A stretch of 7,006 nt of DNA, from the NCBI GenBank assembly GCA_017555325.1, contig JAFZGR010000167.1, positions 1-7,006 on the forward strand, given 5' to 3'. This document shows positions 1 through 6,554 of the stretch, one piece after another; the stretch's first letter is position 1, and every line of letters starts with the position of its first letter. Origin of the DNA: Alphaproteobacteria bacterium. Lineage in GTDB: Bacteria; Pseudomonadota; Alphaproteobacteria; CAAHEQ01; UBA3637. A model generated the notes under the pieces. That model was not told the origin of the DNA. It was given only the letters and a program-made list of their open reading frames with translations, and did not search any database. The position numbers were made by a program, and so were the translations under genes.

Positions 1-39
1 AAGCGGATACGGCAAGCCTTTTAATACTTGATACGACAT
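1..39 (-). CDS. glgX: 5' end of probable glycogen debranching enzyme (cut by left window edge)
   Basis: Only the first 13 codons lie in the window, reading MSYQVLKGLPYPL. The ATG (39-37) follows the TAA stop of glgB with no base between them. A Shine-Dalgarno AGAGGG (49-44) sits inside the last glgB codons, so translation of the two genes is probably coupled. A short lead-in followed by 'G-x-PYPL', which normally continues 'GA', is how many GlgX/isoamylase-type debranching enzymes (GH13 with N-terminal CBM48) begin, and glgX commonly sits next to glgB. Such enzymes hydrolyse alpha-1,6 branches of glycogen left after phosphorylase action. Thirteen residues cannot prove the family. Another GH13 enzyme, such as a maltooligosyl-trehalose trehalohydrolase, remains possible. 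That a gene starts here is much surer than its name. Confidence 0.55.
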   Translation of the reverse strand, partial: MSYQVLKGLPYPL

Positions 40-2295
40 TTATCCCTCTTTTTGTGAACGATCCCCTTCATATAATTCTTTTTTAGCTTCTGTCAACTCA
101 AACACAACAACCGCTAATGGTGGCAAATCTGTTGTAATGGCATACGGTTTAAAATTCCAACCGGAACCTGTTTCCAAGAATTGAGTGTTTTTCAATCCAG
201 AACCGCCAAATTGTTTTTCATCGGTATTTAAAACTTCCTTATAAATTCCAGCTTCATTAACACCTATCCGATAATTTTTGCGAATAACTGGAGTAAAATT
301 GCAAGCAACAATTAATGTTTTTCCCGTTTTACTTTTTCGCATAAAAGTAAATACAGAATTTTGGACATCGCTACCGTCAATCCATTCAAATCCTTTTTCA
401 TCAAAATCATAATCATATAATTCCGAGTGCGTGCGATAAAAATGATTAAGTGTTCCGATTAATTTATTCAATCCTGCATGTCCGGAATTAGACAACAGGC
501 TCCAATCCAAACTATCTGCATAATTCCATTCACGTTTTACACCCAACTCATTCCCCATAAAAAGCAATTTTTTACCGGGGTGCATAAACATATACGCATA
601 ATACAACCGTAGATTAGCTAATTTTTGCCAATTATCCCCTGGCATTTTATCATACATTGGTCCTTTACCATGCACAACTTCATCATGCGAAAGAGGCAGT
701 GTAAAATTCTCCGAAAAAGCGTATAAGAAACTAAATGTTAATTCATTTTGATGGTATTTACGATAAATGGAGTCATAATGCATATATTCTAATGTATCAT
801 GCATCCAACCCATATTCCATTTATATCCAAAACCTAATCCACCAATATATGTCGGTTTAGAAACCATCGGCCAAGCGGTTGATTCTTCGGCAAATGTAGT
901 TGCTCCAGCATTTTCACCATAAACCCATTCATTTAAACGACGTAAAAAAGAGATAGCTTCCAAATTTTCACGTCCTCCGTATTGATTTGGTATCCATTCC
1001 CCTTCCTTACGGGAATAATCTAAATACAGCATACTGGCTACTGCATCCACCCGCAAAGCATCAATATGATATTCACGTATCCAAAATAAAGCATTGGCTA
1101 ATAAGAAATTGGCAACCTCATTTCGTCCGTAATTATAAATTTTTGTTCCCCAATCTTTGTGTTCACCTTTACGCGGATCCTGATGTTCATATAAAGCCGT
1201 TCCATCATATTCAGCCAAGCCGAACGCATCTTTCGGAAAGTGAGCCGGAACCCAATCCATAATAACACCGATACCGGCCTGGTGTAACGAATCAATCAGA
1301 TATTTAAAATCATCCGGTGTACCATATCTACTGGTAGGTGCATACATACCCGTTACCTGATATCCCCATGAACCGTCAAAGGGATATTCAGAAAGCGGTA
1401 AAAATTCAACATGTGTAAATCCGAGATTTTTAACATAACTCGGTAATTCTTTCGCCATTTCACGATAAGTTAACCACCGATTATTATCATCAGAATTTCG
1501 TCTCCATGATCCTAAATGCACTTCATAAATAGAAATCGGTTCAGCGGGAGAATTGGCCTTATATCTTCCCTGTCCCATCCAATAAGAATCACTCCATTGA
1601 TATCGTTTAGCATCAAAAACCAATGTACCTGTTTTCGGACGCATTTCAAAAGCAGAACCAAACGGATCTATTTTTAATGGCAATAATCGTCCATCTGCAC
1701 CAACAATTTCATATTTATAAATACTCCATTCCGGCAAATGCGGGATAAAAATTTCCCAAATACCGGAACTGCCTCGCTGACGCATCATGTGGCGTCGACC
1801 ATCCCAATCATTAAAATTACCAACAACACTTACACGTTTTGCATTGGGTGCCCAAACAGCAAAACTTACCCCATTTATCCCTTGGTGAGTTATTAAATGA
1901 GAACCTAATTTTTCATAGATATCTTTATGATTTCCTTCGTTATACAAATACAAATCCATTTCACCCAAAACAGGCAAAAAACGATAGGCATCTTCGGTAT
2001 CATAAATCAAACCGGAATGCAATTCTACTTTAAAATAATACGCAAAAAATTCCGTTGCTGGAATATCCAATTGAAACAAGCCATCCGCATGGATACGTTT
2101 CATTGGTAATTGTTCTTGTGTGTCCAATCGAATAACCGTCACATTTTTTGCTTGTGGCTGAAACGTACGAATACAAATAAACGATTGATTGTCTTCATCA
2201 ACAGACCGATGCATTCCCAAAACAGAAAAAATATCACCGTAATATTGTCCCCGACAAATGGCATCCACTGTATTAACCGATAGCACTGATATCAT
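40..2295 (-). CDS. glgB: 1,4-alpha-glucan (glycogen) branching enzyme GlgB
   Basis: This 751-residue cytoplasmic enzyme cuts alpha-1,4 glucan chains and re-attaches the piece by an alpha-1,6 bond, making the branches of glycogen. The length is close to the roughly 730 residues of E. coli GlgB, and the layout matches the long form. An N1 beta-sandwich (about 15-110, with 'DIFSVLGMH') is followed by a CBM48 module (about 130-225, with 'VVGNFNDWDGRRH' at 157-169), the GH13 barrel (about 255-640) and a C-terminal beta domain (about 645-740). The GH13 signatures are intact: DWVPAHFP (347-354); ALRVDAV with nucleophile D417; AEEST with acid/base E470; LSHDEVVHGK with D538. The spacing between D417, E470 and D538 equals that of D405, E458 and D526 in E. 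coli. The ATG at 2295 has a strong AAGGGGAG Shine-Dalgarno just upstream (2307-2300). The next gene begins immediately after the stop. The identification is very secure. Confidence 0.97.
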   Translation of the reverse strand: MISVLSVNTVDAICRGQYYGDIFSVLGMHRSVDEDNQSFICIRTFQPQAKNVTVIRLDTQEQLPMKRIHADGLFQLDIPATEFFAYYFKVELHSGLIYDTEDAYRFLPVLGEMDLYLYNEGNHKDIYEKLGSHLITHQGINGVSFAVWAPNAKRVSVVGNFNDWDGRRHMMRQRGSSGIWEIFIPHLPEWSIYKYEIVGADGRLLPLKIDPFGSAFEMRPKTGTLVFDAKRYQWSDSYWMGQGRYKANSPAEPISIYEVHLGSWRRNSDDNNRWLTYREMAKELPSYVKNLGFTHVEFLPLSEYPFDGSWGYQVTGMYAPTSRYGTPDDFKYLIDSLHQAGIGVIMDWVPAHFPKDAFGLAEYDGTALYEHQDPRKGEHKDWGTKIYNYGRNEVANFLLANALFWIREYHIDALRVDAVASMLYLDYSRKEGEWIPNQYGGRENLEAISFLRRLNEWVYGENAGATTFAEESTAWPMVSKPTYIGGLGFGYKWNMGWMHDTLEYMHYDSIYRKYHQNELTFSFLYAFSENFTLPLSHDEVVHGKGPMYDKMPGDNWQKLANLRLYYAYMFMHPGKKLLFMGNELGVKREWNYADSLDWSLLSNSGHAGLNKLIGTLNHFYRTHSELYDYDFDEKGFEWIDGSDVQNSVFTFMRKSKTGKTLIVACNFTPVIRKNYRIGVNEAGIYKEVLNTDEKQFGGSGLKNTQFLETGSGWNFKPYAITTDLPPLAVVVFELTEAKKELYEGDRSQKEG
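43..49 (-). promoter_or_regulatory. Shine-Dalgarno for the downstream gene, embedded in the glgB 3' end
   Basis: On the minus strand the last glgB codons read AAA GAG GGA TAA and are followed at once by ATG. The AGAGGG core lies 4 nt before that ATG, normal for a ribosome binding site. It supports a real start at position 39 and translational coupling of glgB with the next gene. Confidence 0.7.
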
Positions 2296-2299
2296 TTTT

Positions 2300-2331
2300 C
2301 TCCCCTTTACTATTATATCTGTTTAAGTATA
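2300..2331 (-). promoter_or_regulatory. glgB ribosome binding site with candidate -10 elements
   Basis: Reading leftward, a TATACT (2331-2326) and a perfect TATAAT (2317-2312) lie just before the AAGGGGAG Shine-Dalgarno (2307-2300). The ribosome site is clear and fixes the glgB start. The promoter is uncertain. No good -35 hexamer stands 16-18 bp upstream of either -10. Use of TATAAT would start the RNA almost inside the Shine-Dalgarno, so TATACT is the better positioned of the two. glgB may instead be transcribed mainly from the ankyrin gene upstream. Confidence 0.4.
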
Positions 2332-2422
2332 TAGCACTATTTATATAGAAAAAGAAAGAAAAAAAAGAATTATTTTAGAAACAATTAAAATATATTAATT
2401 TTAATAAGACAATCACAAAGAA

Positions 2423-3313
2423 TTATCGTTCATTAATAACATCTGTTTCAATCTGTTTTTGAGGATACGAACCAACCTTTTCAGCATTAGATTTTTTCGG
2501 CTTTACCATCGGCATTGTTGGTTCAACAGATGTTTCCGATTTAAAACAGTTATTTAAATGTGTCGCTCCACCACTTAAAATAAAAATACCTGCAACAATC
2601 AAATACGATTGCAACTCTGAAAAGATAACACGTTTTAAATTTTTCAAACGTTCTGCCTTATTGAGAGCGAAGGTGTATTCCACATCACTGATATTTGCAC
2701 GTTTAGCGAAATATTGAGCTGTATACAGTTCATTTTGATATAATGCATATTCCAAAGCATTTAATTTATCACCTCGAATCCGAACTTCTCCTCTATACGG
2801 GGAGGAACCTTTATTCAATAATGTTTCCATCATAACAGCATCATGATATTTGGAGGCTGCAATTAAAAGTGTTTCTCCTGTATCAGATTGCACATCCACC
2901 TTTTGAACATTTTTGAGCATTTTATGAATACGTCCATGTACTTTATGATAAACAGGCATCATATATGTGGAAGCATTTTTTTGCAAATGATTATAAGCTG
3001 TTAATAAAAACGGCGCCCCCAACCCATCAATAGCCATTACATCAAATCCCTTTTCTGTTATTTTTTCAAAAGAATTATCTGTTTTAAACAATGCATGATG
3101 TAATGGAAAATATCCGTATAAATCTAATTCATTCACCCCTTCTTTTGCATAAGGAGAAGAAATAATCTCATCCATTAATGCATCATTACCTGTTTTAATT
3201 GCAATTGTTAACAAACTGCCATTGTTTTTAAAATATGTCTTTTTACTGATTTGTTCTTTATATTTTTTTAATAAATCGGCTTTAAATAAACGCCATCCTT
3301 GTATATCTGCCAT
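2423..3313 (-). CDS. Ankyrin-repeat-like protein with one C-terminal membrane segment, function unknown
   Basis: This 296-residue protein has no name I can give. The first 205 or so residues look like degenerate ankyrin repeats, helix-turn-helix units of about 33 residues. The clearest are at about 33-60 (LLTIAIKTGNDALMDEII), 61-92 (LYGYFPLHHALF) and 138-170 (TGETLLIAASKYHDAVMMET), with weaker ones at about 94-110 and 183-206. A basic stretch (220-228) precedes one hydrophobic segment (about 236-250, SYLIVAGIFILSGGA), then a 45-residue Pro/Lys-rich tail. There is no signal peptide. By the positive-inside rule the repeats should face the cytoplasm and the tail the periplasm. Ankyrin repeats bind proteins, so a scaffold or regulatory role at the inner membrane is plausible but unproven. 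The ATG at 3313 has an AAGAGGAAG Shine-Dalgarno (3325-3317) and a good promoter. glgB lies 127 bp downstream on the same strand and ppdK is divergent. Confidence 0.85.
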   Translation of the reverse strand: MADIQGWRLFKADLLKKYKEQISKKTYFKNNGSLLTIAIKTGNDALMDEIISSPYAKEGVNELDLYGYFPLHHALFKTDNSFEKITEKGFDVMAIDGLGAPFLLTAYNHLQKNASTYMMPVYHKVHGRIHKMLKNVQKVDVQSDTGETLLIAASKYHDAVMMETLLNKGSSPYRGEVRIRGDKLNALEYALYQNELYTAQYFAKRANISDVEYTFALNKAERLKNLKRVIFSELQSYLIVAGIFILSGGATHLNNCFKSETSVEPTMPMVKPKKSNAEKVGSYPQKQIETDVINER

Positions 3314-3346
3314 TAACTTCCTCTTAAATTATTATCTATTTTTTTA

Positions 3347-3374
3347 ATAATACCGATTTTTACAATTTTGTCAA
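3347..3374 (-). promoter_or_regulatory. Sigma70-type promoter of the ankyrin-like gene
   Basis: On the minus strand a perfect -35 TTGACA (3374-3369) is followed by a 16 bp spacer and a -10 TATTAT (3352-3347, five of six matching the consensus). The expected RNA start near 3340 gives a leader of about 27 nt that holds the Shine-Dalgarno. This is the best promoter in the window by eye. It may also drive glgB and the next gene. Confidence 0.65.
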
Positions 3375-3406
3375 GAATTTTATATCTTTCAGGTAAAAAA
3401 AAGAAC

Positions 3407-3435
3407 TTGCAATCAATATGAAAAAGTGATAAACA
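3407..3435 (+). promoter_or_regulatory. Candidate promoter of ppdK
   Basis: TTGCAA (3407-3412), a 17 bp spacer and TAAACA (3430-3435) preceded by an extended -10 TG (3427-3428) form a moderate sigma70-like match. It would give an untranslated leader of about 75 nt that includes the small hairpin at 3460-3483. The -10 is poor (three of six). The intergenic DNA is very AT-rich, so other starts are possible. Confidence 0.3.
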
Positions 3436-3459
3436 AACGAAGTGAAAAAATAAAATTTT

Positions 3460-3483
3460 CCACTATGACATATTCTTTAGTGG
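3460..3483 (+). promoter_or_regulatory. Short inverted repeat in the ppdK leader
   Basis: CCACTA (3460-3465) and TAGTGG (3478-3483) are a perfect 6 bp inverted repeat around a 12-base spacer, followed by TTTTGTT. It lies 32 bases before the ppdK start codon. It could be a leader hairpin, a weak attenuator or a protein-binding operator. The stem is short and the T stretch interrupted, so a chance match is also possible. Confidence 0.3.
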
Positions 3484-3515
3484 TTTTGTTAAACTTAAAA
3501 AACAAAGGATAAATA

Positions 3516-6179
3516 ATGACAAAATGGGTTTATACTTTTGGTGACGGTGCGGCTCAAGGCGATGCCAGCATGCGTAATTTATTAGGTGGTAAAGGTGCCA
3601 ACTTGGCTGAAATGAGCCGTGTCGGTGTTCCTGTTCCTCCGGGTTTCACCATTACAACAGAAGTTTGTACATATTATTATGCCAACAACAATTCCTATCC
3701 TGCTGAATTAAAAGATCAGGTTATGGAAGCTTTGGCTGAAATTGAAAAAACAATGGGTAAAAAATTCGGCGATCCGACAAATCCGTTGTTATTCTCCGTT
3801 CGTTCTGGTGCCCGTGTTTCCATGCCGGGTATGATGGATACGGTTTTAAACCTTGGTTTAAACGATGAAACAGTTGTCGGCTTAGCAGAAAAATCCGGCA
3901 ATCCAAAATTTGCTTATGACAGTTACCGCCGTTTCATTCAAATGTATGGTGATGTTGTTATGGGTGTTCACAGTTCAAAATTTGAAGCTGTTTTAGATCG
4001 TGTTCGCGAAGAAAATGGCTATCAATTTGACAACCAAATGACTGTTGAACAATTAAAAGAAGTCATTAAAGAATATAAAGAAATCTGCGAAAAAGACGGT
4101 CATCCGTTGCCACAAGACCCTGTTGAACAATTATGGGGTGGTATTGGTGCTGTGTTTGGTTCTTGGATGGTTGATCGTGCTATCTACTACCGCAAACTGA
4201 ACAACATTCCAAGCGATTGGGGTACAGCCGTTAACGTTCAAACAATGGTCTTCGGAAACTATGGTGATACATCTGCAACAGGTGTTTGCTTCTCTCGTGA
4301 CCCTGCAACAGGTGAAAATTATTTCTATGGTGAATATTTGAAAAATGCACAAGGTGAAGACGTTGTTGCCGGTATTCGTACACCACAACCGATGACAAAA
4401 CTCGTTAAAGAACGCAGTGGTACAGATTTACCATGTATGGAAGAAGAATTCCCGGTTGTCTTTAAAGAATTGTGTGATATTCGTGCAAAATTAGAAGCAC
4501 ACTATAAAGATATGCAAGATATGGAATTCACAATCCAAGACGGAAAATTGTGGATGTTACAAACACGTAATGGTAAACGCACAGGTACAGCTGCTTTACG
4601 CATTGCCGTTGAAATGGTTAAAGAAGGCTTAATTGACAAAAAAACAGCTATTATGCGTGTTGAAGCAGGTCAATTAGATCAATTATTACACCCGATGTTT
4701 GATAAAGCAGAAAAACGCACTGTTTTAACAGCCGGTTTACCTGCATCTCCGGGTGCTGCCGTCGGTCAAGTTGTTTTCTCTGCTGAAGATGCTGAAAAAG
4801 CAGCCGAAGAAGGCAAAAAAGTTATTTTAGTTCGTGTTGAAACATCTCCGGAAGATATTGCCGGTATGCACGTTTCACAAGGTATTTTAACAGCTCGTGG
4901 CGGTATGACATCTCACGCTGCCGTTGTTGCCCGTGGTATGGGTAAACCTTGTGTTTCCGGTGTTTCAGACTTACGCATTGATTATGATGCCAAATTCTTA
5001 AAAGTCGGCGAAACAATCATTAAAGAAGGCGAAATGCTTTCTATTGATGGTACAACCGGTGAAGTAATGGCTGGTGCTTTAAAATTAGTTTTACCTGAAA
5101 TGACAGGTGACTTCGGTGAATTTATGGGTTGGGTTGATGAAATCCGCACATTAGGCGTTCGCACAAATGCTGAAACACCGTTAGATGCTAAAACAGCTCG
5201 TCAATTTGGTGCTGAAGGTATTGGTTTGTGCCGTACAGAACATATGTTCTTTGATCCGGCTCGTATTAACCATATGCGTGAAATGATTTTATCTCACACA
5301 GTTGAAGATCGTCGGAAAGCATTGAACAAATTATTACCGTATCAACGTCAAGACTTTATTGATTTGTTCACAATTATGGAAGGTTTACCGGTAACAATTC
5401 GTTTCTTGGATCCGCCTTTGCATGAATTCTTACCGAACAAAAAAGATGAACAAGCTGAAATCGCACGTGAATTAGGTGTTTCCGTTGAAGAAATCGCTGC
5501 ACGTACGGCAAAATTACACGAAGCTAACCCGATGTTGGGTCACCGTGGTTGCCGTTTAGGCGTAACATATCCGGAAATTAACGAAATGCAAGCTCGTGCT
5601 GTTTTTGAAGCTGCTGTTGAAGTGATGAACAAAACAGGCAAAACAATTGTTCCGGAAATTATGATTCCATTAGTCGGTACAAAGAAAGAATTAGATTTAG
5701 CTAAATCAGTTGTTGTCAGCGTTGCTGATGCCGTTATGGCAGAAACAGGCAAAACATTCGAATACCATATTGGTACAATGATTGAATTGCCACGTGCCGC
5801 CATTACAGCTGATAAAATCGCAGAATCTGCAGAATTCTTCAGCTTTGGTACAAACGACTTAACTCAAACAACTTTGGGTATGAGCCGTGATGATGCTGGT
5901 TCCTTCTTACCTGAATATGTCCAAAAAGGCATTTACGAACAAGATCCGTTTGCTTCTTTGGATCAAGAAGGTGTTGGTGCATTGGTTGATATTGCCGTTC
6001 AAAAAGGTAAAGCAACTCGCCCGAATATCAAATTAGGTATTTGTGGTGAACACGGTGGTGATCCGAAAACAATTGACTTCTGTCATCGTGTCGGATTAAC
6101 ATACGTATCATGTTCTCCGTATCGTGTTCCTATTGCTCGTTTAGCTGCTGCACAAGCCGCAGTTCGCAACGCAAAATAA
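3516..6179 (+). CDS. ppdK: Pyruvate, phosphate dikinase
   Basis: This 887-residue cytoplasmic enzyme interconverts pyruvate + ATP + phosphate and PEP + AMP + pyrophosphate, making the last glycolytic step reversible. Length is typical (about 870-890). The N-terminal ATP-grasp nucleotide-binding domain (about 1-350) shows LLGGKGANLAEM (22-33), SVRSGARVSMPGMMDT (94-109) and the EFTI...QTR region (337-351). The central swivelling phosphohistidine domain (about 400-520) carries GGMTSHAAVVARG with catalytic H467 and, two residues earlier, T465, the site a regulatory PDRP kinase would modify. The C-terminal PEP/pyruvate barrel (about 535-887) shows R573, R629, E757, FGTNDL (777-782) and GICGEHGGDP with the general acid C843. 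No key residue is missing. The ATG has AAAGGA six bases upstream. Codon choice is strongly biased (ACA for Thr, GGT for Gly, CGT for Arg), suggesting high expression. It stands alone on its strand and ends in a strong terminator. Confidence 0.98.
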   Translation: MTKWVYTFGDGAAQGDASMRNLLGGKGANLAEMSRVGVPVPPGFTITTEVCTYYYANNNSYPAELKDQVMEALAEIEKTMGKKFGDPTNPLLFSVRSGARVSMPGMMDTVLNLGLNDETVVGLAEKSGNPKFAYDSYRRFIQMYGDVVMGVHSSKFEAVLDRVREENGYQFDNQMTVEQLKEVIKEYKEICEKDGHPLPQDPVEQLWGGIGAVFGSWMVDRAIYYRKLNNIPSDWGTAVNVQTMVFGNYGDTSATGVCFSRDPATGENYFYGEYLKNAQGEDVVAGIRTPQPMTKLVKERSGTDLPCMEEEFPVVFKELCDIRAKLEAHYKDMQDMEFTIQDGKLWMLQTRNGKRTGTAALRIAVEMVKEGLIDKKTAIMRVEAGQLDQLLHPMFDKAEKRTVLTAGLPASPGAAVGQVVFSAEDAEKAAEEGKKVILVRVETSPEDIAGMHVSQGILTARGGMTSHAAVVARGMGKPCVSGVSDLRIDYDAKFLKVGETIIKEGEMLSIDGTTGEVMAGALKLVLPEMTGDFGEFMGWVDEIRTLGVRTNAETPLDAKTARQFGAEGIGLCRTEHMFFDPARINHMREMILSHTVEDRRKALNKLLPYQRQDFIDLFTIMEGLPVTIRFLDPPLHEFLPNKKDEQAEIARELGVSVEEIAARTAKLHEANPMLGHRGCRLGVTYPEINEMQARAVFEAAVEVMNKTGKTIVPEIMIPLVGTKKELDLAKSVVVSVADAVMAETGKTFEYHIGTMIELPRAAITADKIAESAEFFSFGTNDLTQTTLGMSRDDAGSFLPEYVQKGIYEQDPFASLDQEGVGALVDIAVQKGKATRPNIKLGICGEHGGDPKTIDFCHRVGLTYVSCSPYRVPIARLAAAQAAVRNAK

Positions 6180-6194
6180 GAACTGATACACGCT

Positions 6195-6229
6195 AAAAAA
6201 AAGCCACCGGCATTTGTCGGTGGTTTTTT
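6195..6229. terminator. Bidirectional intrinsic terminator between ppdK and the converging gene
   Basis: A stem CCACCGGC (6204-6211) pairs with GTCGGTGG (6216-6223), including one G-U pair, around the tetraloop ATTT. It is flanked by eight A (6195-6202) on the left and six T (6224-6229) on the right. On the plus strand this gives stem plus T6 just after ppdK. On the minus strand it gives stem plus T8, ready to stop transcripts arriving from the cysteine-rich gene. Position 16 bases past the ppdK stop is typical. Confidence 0.9.
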
Positions 6230-6247
6230 ATATATAGAAAACCACCG
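6218..6247. repeat. 30 bp inverted repeat overlapping the two terminators
   Basis: CGGTGGTTTT (6218-6227) and AAAACCACCG (6238-6247) are perfect inverted copies, and the ten bases between also pair apart from one T-G and a tiny loop. The CGGTGG arm is therefore shared: it can pair with the CCACCG on its left (terminator 1) or the CCACCG on its right. Confidence 0.8.
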
Positions 6248-6273
6248 GCTAGGTCGGCGGGTTCCTTTTTTTT
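6238..6273 (+). terminator. Second, imperfect terminator in tandem
   Basis: CCACCGG (6242-6248) can pair with TCGGCGG (6254-6260), with one A/C mismatch and a G-T pair, around CTAGG. The run of eight T (6266-6273) begins five bases after the stem. The left arm repeats that of the first terminator, so the two look like diverged copies. It would catch plus-strand read-through from ppdK. It is weaker than the first because of the mismatch and the GTTCC between stem and T run. Confidence 0.6.
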
Positions 6274-6554
6274 GTGGATAGTTCTGTGTGTGTAGATAGA
6301 TATAAACAATTCAGCCTAATCGATAGCATACAAAATTATAGAACTAAACAAACTTGTAAAAAAAATGATGCTACGAGTGCAAGCTAGCAAAAATTAGAGT
6401 AAATATCTGTATTTTTTATAGAAAACAAAAACTTTGCCAGTATTTTATATAAAAACTCGAAATCCGAAAATTTCTTTACCTAGCAGAGTATTATATAAAT
6501 ACTCAAAAATTAGCAATTACTCATCTTCAAAGAATATTTTTTTAAGATTATTTA
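6274..6554. other. Non-coding AT-rich spacer with short repeats
   Basis: These 281 bases lie between the ppdK terminators and the stop codon of the converging cysteine-rich gene. I see no convincing gene, tRNA or promoter. They hold short inverted repeats (TAGTTCT 6279-6285 with AGAACTA 6340-6346; TAGCAT 6324-6329 with ATGCTA 6368-6373), the 10-mer CAAAAATTAG twice (6388-6397 and 6504-6513), and the repeat pair listed separately. Such short matches can arise by chance in AT-rich DNA. Part of this stretch is probably the 3' untranslated tail of the minus-strand gene. Confidence 0.5.
6439..6504. repeat. Imperfect direct repeat of a small AT-rich palindrome
   Basis: AGTATTTTATATAAAAACTC (6439-6458) and AGTATTATATAAATACTC (6487-6504) differ by a two-base gap and one substitution and lie 28 bases apart. 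The second copy is a clean hairpin: GAGTATT (6486-6492) and AATACTC (6498-6504) around ATATA. The first is the same hairpin with mismatches. Neither is followed by a T run on the minus strand, so they are not ordinary terminators. Confidence 0.5.

Noticed and set aside
987..2109. Frames of 60-91 codons on either strand inside glgB
   Set aside because: They are shadows of the strongly conserved glgB frame, without ribosome sites or recognisable products.
2384..2405. ATTAAAAT/ATTTTAAT inverted repeat after the ankyrin gene, considered as a terminator
   Set aside because: The stem is made only of A and T and no T run follows directly on the minus strand. It is likely chance in AT-rich DNA.
3716..5803. 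Minus-strand frames of 60-87 codons inside ppdK
   Set aside because: They are antisense to an intact, conserved ppdK. Biased codon use commonly opens such frames.
6286..6302. GTGTGTGTAGATAGATATA-like simple repeat after the ppdK terminators
   Set aside because: Only a few short units, too little to call a microsatellite or a functional element.
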